From: an uncultured Prochlorococcus sp.
Lineage (GTDB): Bacteria; Cyanobacteriota; Cyanobacteriia; PCC-6307; Cyanobiaceae
DNA length: 60,381 nucleotides
Reading direction: 5' to 3'
Assembly: GCA_902521995.1 (NCBI GenBank)
Contig: CABYTO010000010.1
Coordinates: forward strand, 1 to 60,381
How positions within the stretch are numbered: position 1 is the first letter of the stretch; the number at the start of each line of letters is the position of its first letter. The notes below the pieces were generated by a model, which made no database searches, was not told the DNA's origin, and saw only the letters and a program-made list of their open reading frames with translations. Positions 30,541 to 39,897 of the stretch are shown piece by piece. The translations under genes were made by a program, and so were the position numbers.

Positions 30541-30671
30541 CTTTTATTGAGTAATTACTTTATTTTTTAATGCATAATGTTGGTTCATTGTTTATTCTTA
30601 GTCAAGAATAATATTCTTTTTGCATAATTCGAATATTAAATCCTTTCTAATATTAATTTTGTAATTAAAAA

Positions 30672-31991
30672 ATGAAAGATATTAAATGTCCTTCATGCGG
30701 CAAAACTTTCCGAATTGATCCCAGCAGCTTTGAAGAAATACTTCTTCAGATAAAAGACGAAGAATTTAATAAACAAATAAAAGAAAGACTTATCTTGGCT
30801 GAAGAAGATAATAAAAAATCTTTGGAAATTTTAAAACGTGAGTTAAAAATACAGTTAATAGAGCAGAATCGTATTAAAGAGTCTGAAATCCAAACTCTTG
30901 AATCTAAATTAAAAATAGCTGAAGAAAAGAAAACAAATGCCCTTAGTGATTTAAAAAACCAAGCAACAAATAAAATTAATTCATTGAATAATGAATTAAT
31001 CAAGTTGAAAGACGAAATTAAAAACCAATCTTTAATTTCAGAATTATCTTTAAAAAACAAAATTAGTGAAGCTATTACTAATTTAGAAAAAGAAAACTCA
31101 TCTTTAACAAATTCCATTGAAAAGATGAAGCTTGAACATTCAATTAATGAAAAATTAATTGAAGAAAAGTTTAAAAGCAAAATTAGTGAAAGGGACCTGA
31201 CTATTCAGGAGTTAAGAGAAATGAAATCTAGATTATCTACAAAGATGATAGGAGAAACATTAGAAATCCATTGCGAAACTCAATTTAATCTGAATCGTGC
31301 CTCTGCATTTAAAAACTCATATTTCGAAAAGGATAATGATGCCACTTCAGGAAGTAAAGGTGACTATATATTTAGAGAATTTGATGAAAATAAAACAGAA
31401 GTCGTATCCATAATGTTTGAGATGAAGAATGAAAGTTTAAATGGAACTAATAAAAGAAAAAACGAAGATTTTTTAAAAGAGTTAGATAAAGATAGAAGAC
31501 AAAAATCTTGTGAATATGCAGTTCTCGTATCCCTTCTAGAACCAAATAGTGAACTATATAATGCTGGCATAGTAGATGTTTCTCATAGATTCCCAAAAAT
31601 GTATGTCATAAGACCTCAATTTTTCTTGCCCATTATTTCTCTGCTAAGAAATGCATCAATGGAAACCTTAAAATACAAATCACAAATTGATTTAATGAAA
31701 CGTGAGAATTTTGATATAACTAATTTTGAAAGTACTCTTGAGCAATTCAAAAATGCAGTTGGTAAAAATGTTTCACTTGCCCAAGATAGATTTAATGATG
31801 CAATTTCAGAAATTGATAAATCAATAACCCATTTACAAAAAACTAAAGAGGCTTTAGTTCTCTCAAAAAAACATCTTTTATCTGCTGACAGCAAATCTCA
31901 AGATTTAACAGTTAAGAAATTAACTAGAAATAATCCAACCATGAAGAAGAAGTTTAATGATTTAAATAATTTTGAAGATGAAGTAGCTTAA
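30672..31991 (+). CDS. DUF2130 coiled-coil protein
   Basis: 439 aa. An N-terminal CPSCGKTF half-zinc motif (residues 5-12) is followed by a long coiled coil (about 25-190). Then comes the globular DUF2130 domain, with TKMIGETLEIHCETQFN, GDYIFREFDE, IMFEMKNES and RRQKSCEYAVLVSLLE. A C-terminal coiled coil and basic tail finish it. The domain resembles a degenerate PD-(D/E)xK nuclease core (E...D...E-x-K in FEMKNE), which would suit its location just upstream of the DNA-repair cluster; that reading is inference. Confidence 0.78.
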   Translation: MKDIKCPSCGKTFRIDPSSFEEILLQIKDEEFNKQIKERLILAEEDNKKSLEILKRELKIQLIEQNRIKESEIQTLESKLKIAEEKKTNALSDLKNQATNKINSLNNELIKLKDEIKNQSLISELSLKNKISEAITNLEKENSSLTNSIEKMKLEHSINEKLIEEKFKSKISERDLTIQELREMKSRLSTKMIGETLEIHCETQFNLNRASAFKNSYFEKDNDATSGSKGDYIFREFDENKTEVVSIMFEMKNESLNGTNKRKNEDFLKELDKDRRQKSCEYAVLVSLLEPNSELYNAGIVDVSHRFPKMYVIRPQFFLPIISLLRNASMETLKYKSQIDLMKRENFDITNFESTLEQFKNAVGKNVSLAQDRFNDAISEIDKSITHLQKTKEALVLSKKHLLSADSKSQDLTVKKLTRNNPTMKKKFNDLNNFEDEVA

Positions 31992-32086
31992 TAAAAAAGT
32001 TTTTAAAATTAATAATAATTAAAAATATATTAAATTTCTAACTTATAAATATACTATAAATAATAAATTTCATAGTAAAGAAAATA

Positions 32087-32368
32087 ATGTCTATCAACAC
32101 TCCTATTTTCAGTATTGCCAAAGATCTTAATGTCGAAAGTAATAGAATATTATTAGCCTGCAAGAAACTTGGAATCAATGCAAAAGGTGCAACAAAAAGA
32201 TTAAATAAAGAAGAATTAGAAAAAATTAAAAGTTATTTTGAAACGGGCAAAAATGTGTCAGATGAAGTGATCAATTTAAATAAAGTTAAAACTAAAAGTA
32301 GTTCTAAAAAAATTGTAGAAAATGTAAAGATAAAATATTTTGCTAACAGACTTATTCGTAAATCTTAA
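32087..32368 (+). CDS. Free-standing IF2-N-like domain protein
   Basis: 93 aa. The first 55 residues (IFSIAKDLNVESNRILLACKK, LGINAKGATKRLNKEE) match the N-terminal helical domain repeated in bacterial initiation factor 2 (IF2_N). The G domain and everything else of IF2 are missing, so this is not infB. A Ser/Lys-rich tail follows. It could act as a nucleic-acid or ribosome-binding accessory protein. Confidence 0.65.
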   Translation: MSINTPIFSIAKDLNVESNRILLACKKLGINAKGATKRLNKEELEKIKSYFETGKNVSDEVINLNKVKTKSSSKKIVENVKIKYFANRLIRKS

Positions 32369-32451
32369 ATAAAAATAATTTTTTTAATTACTTAAAGGAA
32401 AAAGCCACAGAAGAAAAAAATAATAATTTATCATAAGTAAAAATACTTAAA

Positions 32452-32865
32452 ATGAGCATAAGCAAAATTTTAAATTCTCTAGAAAAATCCTGGGAAAGAA
32501 ATGATATTCTTTTAAATATAAAGAATGGGTCAGGGACAGATGAGATAGTTAATGAATTTCTTATGAAAAACGAAAGGCAAATTAAAGAATTAAATTCTTT
32601 ATTAAGACCAGAAGATATTGATTTATTAAATCAAGTAGAACTACTCTCAACTTGTGAATCTAAATTAATAAATGAAATTAAAAATTTAAATTACTTAAAA
32701 AATAATGCAAATCATCATATTCTGAACCAGAGAAATATTGTGCCATCTAATAGAGTTTCTTTTAACAAAATTAGTTCATTCATGATTAATTGGAGTAACA
32801 AATTTGTAGTTATTGCTTTACTAACAATTTCAGCTATAGCTTTATCAAAACAAGCTTGGGCATAA
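32452..32865 (+). CDS. Hypothetical tail-anchored protein
   Basis: 137 aa: a soluble helical N-terminal domain (about 1-95) and a single C-terminal membrane helix (about 116-134, FVVIALLTISAIALSKQAWA), predicting a tail anchor. 35 bp upstream of the nuclease gene on the same strand, so possibly the first gene of the repair cluster transcript. No family recognised. Confidence 0.6.
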   Translation: MSISKILNSLEKSWERNDILLNIKNGSGTDEIVNEFLMKNERQIKELNSLLRPEDIDLLNQVELLSTCESKLINEIKNLNYLKNNANHHILNQRNIVPSNRVSFNKISSFMINWSNKFVVIALLTISAIALSKQAWA

Positions 32866-32900
32866 TTAGCTAAATTAACTTCATTGCAAGAGATGTAGTT

Positions 32901-33887
32901 TTGAGAACTAAACAAGAATATTTAATTAGATATAAGGATGGAAATCTTTATTGTGAACTTGCTGATATTTGGATTGATCCAAGCAAGCCAGTAAAAAAGG
33001 CAATAATAACTCATGCTCATTTTGATCACTTTACATTTGGCTGTGGAGAATACATTTCTACTAAGGAAACTGCGATACTTCTTAAAGAAAGAGTTGGAGA
33101 AAATATCAAAATTAAGACTTTTGAATATGGAGAAGAATTTAAGATAAATGGTATTAATATTTCCTTTCATCCATCAGGTCACATCCTTGGATCTAGTCAA
33201 ATAAGGTTTATTTTTGCTGAAGAAAAATGGCTAATTTCTGGTGACTTTAAGCTTCAAAAAGATGAGACCTGCAAACAATATGAAATAGTAAAAACTGATT
33301 ATTTAATAAGCGAATGTACTTTTGGTTTGCCAATATTTAAGTGGGATGAATCAAAAAAAATAACAAATGATATTTCAAAATGGATAAATAATGCACCAGA
33401 AAAAACTTCTTTACTTTTCTGCTATTCACTTGGAAAAGCCCAGAGATTGTTAAACGAAATTAGTCAAACAAATTTTAAAGGCAATATTTATTCCCATAGC
33501 AGCATTCATAAAATGAACAATAATTATAAAAAACTTGGAATTGATATTACAGATACTATAAAAATCGAAAATAAAAAAAATATTGATAAACTTAAAGGAA
33601 GTCTAATATTATTACCGCCATCTTTAAGTAAGGGCTCTTATCTAAAAAGTTTCAAAAATATTCAAACAGCTTTTGCGAGTGGATGGATGTCAATAAGAGC
33701 TCTAAGAAAAAGATCAGGATATGACAAGGGATTCCCAATCTCCGATCATGCAGATTGGGATGGAATACTGGAAGTAGTAAAAAAGTCTGAAGCTAAAAAT
33801 GTATTTTTTCATCATGGAGATAGTGAAGCTTTAACTAAATTTTTAGTTGAGAAGGAATCAATAAATGTTCTTTTCTTCGGTAAATAA
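32901..33887 (+). CDS. Exo: metallo-beta-lactamase/beta-CASP DNA exonuclease
   Basis: 328 aa from a TTG start. Metallo-beta-lactamase motif HAHFDHFTFG (HxHxDH), then HPSGHILGSSQ (motif III), ISGDFKLQKD (motif IV) and the beta-CASP part with the C-terminal ISDHADWDGIL and VFFHHGDSEAL. This is the architecture of the Exo member of the Lhr-Lig-Exo-MPE cluster first studied in Pseudomonas putida. It begins a run of four genes with 2-bp gaps or overlaps, implying a single operon. Confidence 0.87.
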   Translation: MRTKQEYLIRYKDGNLYCELADIWIDPSKPVKKAIITHAHFDHFTFGCGEYISTKETAILLKERVGENIKIKTFEYGEEFKINGINISFHPSGHILGSSQIRFIFAEEKWLISGDFKLQKDETCKQYEIVKTDYLISECTFGLPIFKWDESKKITNDISKWINNAPEKTSLLFCYSLGKAQRLLNEISQTNFKGNIYSHSSIHKMNNNYKKLGIDITDTIKIENKKNIDKLKGSLILLPPSLSKGSYLKSFKNIQTAFASGWMSIRALRKRSGYDKGFPISDHADWDGILEVVKKSEAKNVFFHHGDSEALTKFLVEKESINVLFFGK

Positions 33888-33889
33888 AT

Positions 33890-35530
33890 ATGAGCTTAAA
33901 AAATTTTTCAGAATTATTTGTAGATTTAGATTCAAGTAACAGTACAAATAATAAAATTGAAGTTTTAAAGAATTATTTTTTATCAAATGATCCAATAGAT
34001 AATTCATGGGCAATATATTTACTGACAGGAAAAAGTAATAGGAGGTTTATTAGTGGAAGATATTTGAAAAATCTTTTTTCTCAAATATATGAATATCCTG
34101 AATGGTTAATTGATACATGTTATTTAAAAGTTGGTGATTCTGCTGAGGTAATAACGCTATTACTTAAAAATAAAAGTACTACCAGAGAAAAGAAATTATC
34201 AAATATAAGTCTCAATGAATTACTAAGCAAAACAATACCTGATTTATCAAAACTTAATGATGAGGAAAAAAATTTACAAATTAAAAATATTTGGGAAAGA
34301 TTACCTGAAGATAACCATCTAATTTTCAATAAAATTCTTACAGGAACTTTTAGAGTAGGAGTCTCTATCGGATTAATCACAAAATCAATATCAAAATTAA
34401 TTAATATTGATGAAGAGATTATTTCCCATAGGTTGATGGGAAATTTTGAGCCTTCAATTGAGTCATATAAATTATTAGTTAACAAGAATATTAATCTTCA
34501 AGAGTTGAATTCCAAACCATTCCCATTTCTTCTAGCGAATACTATTGAAGATAAAATCTTCAAAGATTCAATAAATGATTTTCAATTTGAATGGAAATAC
34601 GACGGTATAAGGATGCAATTAATTAAAAGATTAGGCAATGTTTCGTTATGGACAAGAGGGCAAGAATTAGTAAATGAATCTTTCCCAGAATTAGTAGAGA
34701 AAATGTCTCATGTAAAAGATGATTTTGTTCTTGATGGGGAATTATTAGTTTGGAATTTTAAAGAACAAATTGCCTATGATTTTTCTTTACTTCAAAAAAG
34801 AATAAATAGAAAATCTCCTACTAGATCAATCCAAATAAAATATCCAATTATTTTTATAGCTTATGATCTTTTAGAGATTAATGGAAGAGATATAAGAGAA
34901 ATTAAATTAGAAGATAGAAGAATTGAGTTAGAAAAATATTTTTCAAAATGGCAAAATAAAACTGAGAATAATATCTCTGATATTTTCAAAATATGTGATT
35001 TAATCTTTCCTAAAGATTGGCCTGATGCTTTAACTTATAAAGAAAAATCTCGTGAAAATAATACTGAAGGATTAATAATTAAGAAAAAGACTTCTATATA
35101 CTCCTCTGGTAGAAAAAAAGGTATTTGGTGGAAATATAAAGTTGATCCTATGCAACTGGATGCTGTTCTAATTTACGCTAAGGGCGGCAGCGGTAGAAGA
35201 GCTGGTCTTTATACAGATTACAGTTTTGCATTATGGAAAGACCAAGAATTAATTAAATTTGCAAGTGCATATTCTGGATTAACAAATATTGAGATTAAAG
35301 AGCTAGATAAATGGATAAGGAAAAATACAATAGAAAAATTTGGTCCTGTTCGATCGTTAAAACCAGAAATGGTATTTGAAATATCTTTTGAGAAAATACA
35401 AATATCTAAACGTCATAAGTCAGGCATCGCAGTAAGATTTCCAAGAATAACAAAATGGAGAAAAGATAAAAAAATTAATGATGCAGATAGCCTAGAGAAT
35501 GCTTATGAACTAATGAAAAAAATATCATGA
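33890..35530 (+). CDS. Lig: ATP-dependent DNA ligase
   Basis: 546 aa. N-terminal DNA-binding domain (about 1-205), then the nucleotidyltransferase core with motif I WKYDGIRMQ (adenylated Lys236), LDGELLVWN (motif III), FIAYDLLEINGRD, EGLIIKKKTSIYSSGRKKG (motif IV) and WWKYKVDP (motif V), and the OB domain ending in a motif VI-like FPRITKWRKDKK. It seals nicks in double-stranded DNA using ATP, unlike the NAD-dependent LigA used for replication. It starts 2 bp after Exo and overlaps lhr by 4 bp. Confidence 0.92.
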   Translation: MSLKNFSELFVDLDSSNSTNNKIEVLKNYFLSNDPIDNSWAIYLLTGKSNRRFISGRYLKNLFSQIYEYPEWLIDTCYLKVGDSAEVITLLLKNKSTTREKKLSNISLNELLSKTIPDLSKLNDEEKNLQIKNIWERLPEDNHLIFNKILTGTFRVGVSIGLITKSISKLINIDEEIISHRLMGNFEPSIESYKLLVNKNINLQELNSKPFPFLLANTIEDKIFKDSINDFQFEWKYDGIRMQLIKRLGNVSLWTRGQELVNESFPELVEKMSHVKDDFVLDGELLVWNFKEQIAYDFSLLQKRINRKSPTRSIQIKYPIIFIAYDLLEINGRDIREIKLEDRRIELEKYFSKWQNKTENNISDIFKICDLIFPKDWPDALTYKEKSRENNTEGLIIKKKTSIYSSGRKKGIWWKYKVDPMQLDAVLIYAKGGSGRRAGLYTDYSFALWKDQELIKFASAYSGLTNIEIKELDKWIRKNTIEKFGPVRSLKPEMVFEISFEKIQISKRHKSGIAVRFPRITKWRKDKKINDADSLENAYELMKKIS

Positions 35531-38013
35531 AAAATATTACGAAAAATAATAAGAAAAATAATTTAATTTCTAAAATTAAACTGTTTTTCTCCACAAATGG
35601 ATGGGAGCCACTACCCTATCAGATCGAATCTTGGGAAGCATTTTTAAATGGAGAGAGTGGAATAATACAAGTCCCTACTGGATGCGGCAAAACCTATGCT
35701 GCATTAATGGGACCTCTATCAAAGATAGAAGATCCCAAAAATAATAAAAGTGTGAATATATTATTAATAACTCCTTTAAAAGCACTAAGTAGAGATCTAA
35801 AAAATTCCATACAATTAGCAGCTTTGCATTTTAATAAAGAAATTACTGTTGAAATTAGGAACGGGGATACAACACCATATGAAAAGAAAAAGCAACTAGC
35901 TAAACCACCTAATATTCTTATTACCACTCCAGAGTCTTTATCTCTTTTACTTTCTAATAAAGAATCTAATAATCTGTTCAAGGAGTTGTCATCAATAATT
36001 ATTGATGAGTGGCATGAATTAATGGGTAGTAAAAGAGGAAACCAGTGCGAATTATCTTTAAGTTGGCTAATTGGTAATATAAAAAATTTACAAATTTGGG
36101 CAATGTCTGCAACTATTGGAAATATTGAAGAAGCAGCAAGAGCAGTAGTTGGGATTAGCGCAATTAAACCCAAAATTATAACTACAAATATTCAAAAAGA
36201 GATTGAAATTATAAGTGTTTTACCAGAGGAGGAAACGACCTTTCCATGGAGTGGTCATCTAGGTATCAGAAGTCATTCTTCACTATTAAAAATCCTAGAT
36301 AAAAATAAAAGCACCTTATTATTCACCAATACGAGAAATCAATCTGAAAGATGGTACCAATGTCTTAAATTTTTTCTCCCAGAGATGGAAGAAAAAATAG
36401 CACTTCATCATGGCTCCCTGGATAAAGAAGATAGAAAAAGAGTTGAAGAAGGGGTTAAAGACGGATTAATAAAATGGGTAGTCTGCACCAGCTCGTTAGA
36501 TTTGGGAATTGACTTCCAACCTGTAGATCAAATAGTTCAAATTGGTAGTGCAAAGAATTTAGCTAGACTTATCCAAAGAGCGGGAAGAAGTGCTCATAGG
36601 CCAGGTGGAAAATCAAAAATAATTTTTATGCCTACTAATTCTTTAGAGTTATTAGAAATTAGTGCAATGAGAAGAATAATAAAAAGTGGTATATCTGAGG
36701 AAATTAGACTTCCTGAATTATCTTATGATGTGCTTCTACAACATCTAATAAGTTTGGCATGTGGAAATGGCTTTGATCCAAAAATTGAGAAAGAAAGAAT
36801 TAAAAATTGCTGGAGTTATAGAAACTTAAAAGATCAAGATTGGAATTGGTGTCTTGACTTTTTAGAATATGGAGGAAAATGTCTTAAAGCATACCCAAAA
36901 TATAAGAAGATAGTTAAAGAAGAATCACAAAATAATAATGAAAACTTTAAATATTTTGTAAAAGACAAATCTTTAATAAGAATGCATAAGTTCAATATTG
37001 GGACAATTACAAGTGACAAATTTGTGAATGTCAAATATGTGAAAGGTAAATCTTTAGGTAATTTAGAGGAGAATTTTGCTTCAAAATTAAATCCCGGGGA
37101 TACATTTTACTTTGCTGGCAAAATGCTTCAATTTGTAAGAATAAGAGATATGATTTTATACGTTAAAAAATCAACAAAAAAAAGTTCTCTAATTCCTGCA
37201 TGGGTTGGAGGTCAAATGGCAATTTCTGATCTACTTTGTGAGAGTTTGAGAAAAGAAATAGATATATGCAACGAACTAGAAAATTATGATTGCTTAAATC
37301 CTGAACTTAATTCATTACGCCCAATATTGAAGAAACAAAAAGTTCTTTCAAATATTCCAAAGAAAGATGAATTCCTTATAGAAATATATAAAACCAAGGA
37401 TTTATCAAATCTTTTTGTTTTTACACTTGATGGCAAATTTGTAAATGAAGGCATTGCATTTTTATGGGCTTTGAGATTAGCAAAATTAAAGCAATCTACA
37501 TTTAGTATTACTGCTAATGATTTTGGATTCAGCTTAACTACTGCAGAAGATTATGATTTTTCAATAATAAAAAAAGAAGCTGATTACTTTTTGAATAACA
37601 AAAAATTAGAAGAAGATCTAGAAAAGGCAATTAATTTTTCAGAATTAACAAAACGTAGATTTAAAAATATTGCTCAAATAAGTGGACTAGTAAATCAAAA
37701 TAATCCAACCAAAACAAAAACTTCTTCCCAACTTCAAATAAGTTCAAGTCTTTTCTACGATGTATTTACAAAATATGAAGAAGGCCATCTTTTGATAAAG
37801 CAATCGCATCAAGAAGTTAAAGAATATCAATTAGAAAATAAAAGAATATCTAGATCATTAGAAAGATTAAAAAATTTAAAAATGCGACTGAACGAGATAA
37901 AAACACCAACTCCTTTTGCTTTCCCTTTACTAGTTGAAAGACTTAAAAATACTTTAAGCAATGAGCCAATAGAGAAAAGAGTAGAAAAACTTATAAAAAA
38001 ATATAGTGATTAA
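35527..38013 (+). CDS. Lhr-Core superfamily 2 DNA helicase
   Basis: 828 aa, the length of Lhr-Core (the long form has about 1,500). Motifs: QVPTGCGKTYAAL (Walker A), DEWHELMGSKRGNQ (DExH box), AMSATIGN (motif III), LLFTNTRNQSERW, CTSSLDLGIDFQPVDQIVQ and RLIQRAGRSAHRPGG (motif VI). The C-terminal half has the Lhr winged-helix and beta-barrel region. Such enzymes unwind DNA and RNA:DNA hybrids 3'-5'. Directly continuous with MPE: its stop and the next ATG are adjacent. Confidence 0.91.
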   Translation: MKNITKNNKKNNLISKIKLFFSTNGWEPLPYQIESWEAFLNGESGIIQVPTGCGKTYAALMGPLSKIEDPKNNKSVNILLITPLKALSRDLKNSIQLAALHFNKEITVEIRNGDTTPYEKKKQLAKPPNILITTPESLSLLLSNKESNNLFKELSSIIIDEWHELMGSKRGNQCELSLSWLIGNIKNLQIWAMSATIGNIEEAARAVVGISAIKPKIITTNIQKEIEIISVLPEEETTFPWSGHLGIRSHSSLLKILDKNKSTLLFTNTRNQSERWYQCLKFFLPEMEEKIALHHGSLDKEDRKRVEEGVKDGLIKWVVCTSSLDLGIDFQPVDQIVQIGSAKNLARLIQRAGRSAHRPGGKSKIIFMPTNSLELLEISAMRRIIKSGISEEIRLPELSYDVLLQHLISLACGNGFDPKIEKERIKNCWSYRNLKDQDWNWCLDFLEYGGKCLKAYPKYKKIVKEESQNNNENFKYFVKDKSLIRMHKFNIGTITSDKFVNVKYVKGKSLGNLEENFASKLNPGDTFYFAGKMLQFVRIRDMILYVKKSTKKSSLIPAWVGGQMAISDLLCESLRKEIDICNELENYDCLNPELNSLRPILKKQKVLSNIPKKDEFLIEIYKTKDLSNLFVFTLDGKFVNEGIAFLWALRLAKLKQSTFSITANDFGFSLTTAEDYDFSIIKKEADYFLNNKKLEEDLEKAINFSELTKRRFKNIAQISGLVNQNNPTKTKTSSQLQISSSLFYDVFTKYEEGHLLIKQSHQEVKEYQLENKRISRSLERLKNLKMRLNEIKTPTPFAFPLLVERLKNTLSNEPIEKRVEKLIKKYSD

Positions 38014-38664
38014 ATGAAAAAAAGTTCTTTTAAATTTTGTTGGGAAGATACATTGTTAGAGATGCTTCCTTCAAGAGCGTTATTTCTACCGGAAACAAAA
38101 GAAATGTTAATATGCGATATTCATCTTGGGAAAGCTGAGTATTTTCAGCAAAATGGTATACCTCTTACTAATAATTCAGATAAAAACAATTTTGCAAGAA
38201 TAAAAAAAATAGTTAAAAAATATACTCCTGAAAAGTTAATAATATTAGGAGATTTATTCCACAGCAGATATTCAATAGATAAAACTCTTCAAAAAAAAGT
38301 TGAGGATCTTCCTGAACTACTAAAAACTAACGTTGAACTAGTCCTAGGGAATCACGATGTAGGTTGCAATATTAAAAATATTAAAATTTTTGATATTAGA
38401 AAAACTAAAAATATTACTTTTAGTCATGAACCAGTCAATTTAGAAAACAATAAAACCTTGAATATTTGCGGACATTATCATCCAAAAATATATATAAAAA
38501 ACAATGGAGATAAATTATCATTTAGGTGCTTTGCAATGGATATGAATAAAAATGTTTTTTATCTGCCTGCATTTGGAGACTTAACAGGCGGATATCCCTG
38601 CAAAAAGTCATTTAAAAAATGGGCAATTGTTTCTGAAGAAGAAATTATCGAAATAAAATCTTAA
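38014..38664 (+). CDS. MPE: DNA-acting metallophosphoesterase
   Basis: 216 aa binuclear phosphoesterase with DIHLGKAEYF (motif I), LGDLFHSRYS (motif II), LGNHDVG (motif III), TFSHEP (motif IV) and CGHYHPK (motif V). The P. putida counterpart is a manganese-dependent single-strand DNA nuclease. It closes the Exo-Lig-Lhr-MPE operon; the region after it is AT-rich with no gene for 205 bp. Confidence 0.88.
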   Translation: MKKSSFKFCWEDTLLEMLPSRALFLPETKEMLICDIHLGKAEYFQQNGIPLTNNSDKNNFARIKKIVKKYTPEKLIILGDLFHSRYSIDKTLQKKVEDLPELLKTNVELVLGNHDVGCNIKNIKIFDIRKTKNITFSHEPVNLENNKTLNICGHYHPKIYIKNNGDKLSFRCFAMDMNKNVFYLPAFGDLTGGYPCKKSFKKWAIVSEEEIIEIKS

Positions 38665-38869
38665 AAAAAAATCCTATTGAAGTGAATTAAATTTTTCATT
38701 TAGATATACCAATTTATACTTAAAAGTCTCGATTATTTTTTTTATCAATTATTTTTTTGCTATTAATCAATCTCTACTAGTAGAAATAGAAAAAAAATTT
38801 TTTACAGCTAATGACCCTTTCCTTAGCAAGCAATCCACGTTATAAAAAAAATAAACACATTTTATAGAA

Positions 38870-39172
38870 ATGAAAAAATTAATAGCCCTGATTTTATTTC
38901 CATTTCTTGTCATCCCATTTGGGGCAAAAGCAAATGATAATTTTTCCGTTGAGATAGAGGCACTTACACTTGTTATGGAACAATATAAGGAAGATACTGA
39001 ATCAAGCGTTGAATTAGACATAGAAGATAAAAAGCCAAGTTACATGGCTCTTAAACAAGACGAATGTAATGCAACTGTTGAAGTAACTGAAAAAACAGGA
39101 TTAGAAGTTGTAAATACTGAATCTTTCGATGTAAATGTCTGCTTGAAAGAAATCTATAAAGTAATCAACTAA
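38870..39172 (+). CDS. Exported hypothetical protein
   Basis: 100 aa with a signal peptide (residues 1-21, MKKLIALILFPFLVIPFGAK, cleavage near GAKA-ND). The mature part is acidic with two cysteines (DECNATV, NVCLKE) spaced for a disulfide. Likely periplasmic. No family recognised. Confidence 0.62.
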   Translation: MKKLIALILFPFLVIPFGAKANDNFSVEIEALTLVMEQYKEDTESSVELDIEDKKPSYMALKQDECNATVEVTEKTGLEVVNTESFDVNVCLKEIYKVIN

Positions 39173-39321
39173 ATAAGCAGTTTATAAAATATAATAAAAA
39201 AAATATACAAATTAAAGAGGTCTTTTACTTAAAGAAGGTAAGACCTCGAGACCTAACAGAAAACTTTGGAACGGGTTCTGCATACCCAATTAATAACTAC
39301 ATTGGAATAGTAGAGGTGTAA
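39160..39321 (+). pseudogene. Coding-like fragment without a start codon
   Basis: An open frame ends at a TAA (39319-39321). Its last 35 residues look like real protein: KEVFYLKKVRPRDLTENF then GTGSAYPINNYIGIVEV. There is no ATG, GTG or TTG between the upstream in-frame stop at 39157 and this segment. It could be a decayed gene 3' end, a gene using ATT or another rare start, or the remains of a frameshifted gene. An inverted repeat (GAGGTCTT at 39217-39224 with 39240-39247) overlaps it. The parent family is not recognised. Confidence 0.4.
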
Positions 39322-39357
39322 TAAATAGTACAAAACCTAAAATTATTTTTTAATTAA

Positions 39358-39504
39358 TTATTTCTTCTTTGATAATGTTTTTGATTCTTCTCTAGACATT
39401 AAAGCTTCGATTTGAGCAAGAACTTTCTGAAGTTCGTCCGTTTTTGTAAGAGATGCTTCTGCAACTTCTCTTAATTTTTCTAACTGTTCTTTAGTTTTAT
39501 CCAT
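39358..39504 (-). CDS. Small coiled-coil protein
   Basis: 48 aa beginning MDKTKEQLEKLREVAEASLT, ending SREESKTLSKKK; perfect heptads (L8, L11, V14, then LQKVLAQIEALM). Probably a parallel coiled coil. Clean ATG and stop. No family recognised; similar in style to the 65-aa protein at 29174-29371. Confidence 0.6.
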   Translation of the reverse strand: MDKTKEQLEKLREVAEASLTKTDELQKVLAQIEALMSREESKTLSKKK

Positions 39505-39632
39505 GATAAATAAATTAGAAATTAACCACTTTTGAAAATGGTTTTAATACAGATTTTTCACTCCCACACAGATTCATATTCTCTCTTTTTTTTATAAAGT
39601 CAAATAAATTTCCCTTTATTAAGGTTTTATGA

Positions 39633-39782
39633 GGACTTCCAATTAATTCTTTATTTAATATTGGAACCATAAGATTACCTGGAATAAATATATATTTAAA
39701 TTATGAAGTAAATACAGGTAATCCTATTGTTGCAGTTGTTATGAGAGCACCTGCAAAAATCAAGAAAGGTAGAAAAGGATAG
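39633..39782 (+). pseudogene. Second coding-like fragment without a start codon
   Basis: A frame of 49 codons, open from just after a TGA at 39630-39632 to the TAG at 39780-39782. It encodes a protein-like stretch (GTIRLPGINIYLNYEVNTG, then NPIVAVVMRAPAKIKKGRKG) with no initiation codon before an internal ATG at residue 37. A short ATG-started frame just upstream (ATG AGG ACT TCC AAT TAA at 39629-39646) could join it by a one-base shift, so a frameshifted small gene is plausible. Family not recognised. Confidence 0.4.
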
Positions 39783-39897
39783 TTTTTCAAAGATAAACTT
39801 ACTAATTCGAAATAACTATATAGGTATTTATACTGTTTGTCTACCCCTAGGCTTTCTTAAAAGTGCAAATTATTCTTTTAAAAGTAAAAATTTAACA

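Noticed and set aside
39217..39247. GAGGTCTT inverted repeat as terminator of the exported-protein gene at 38870
   Set aside because: It is followed by coding-like sequence rather than a T run, and the loop is long; it is noted only as overlapping a gene fragment.
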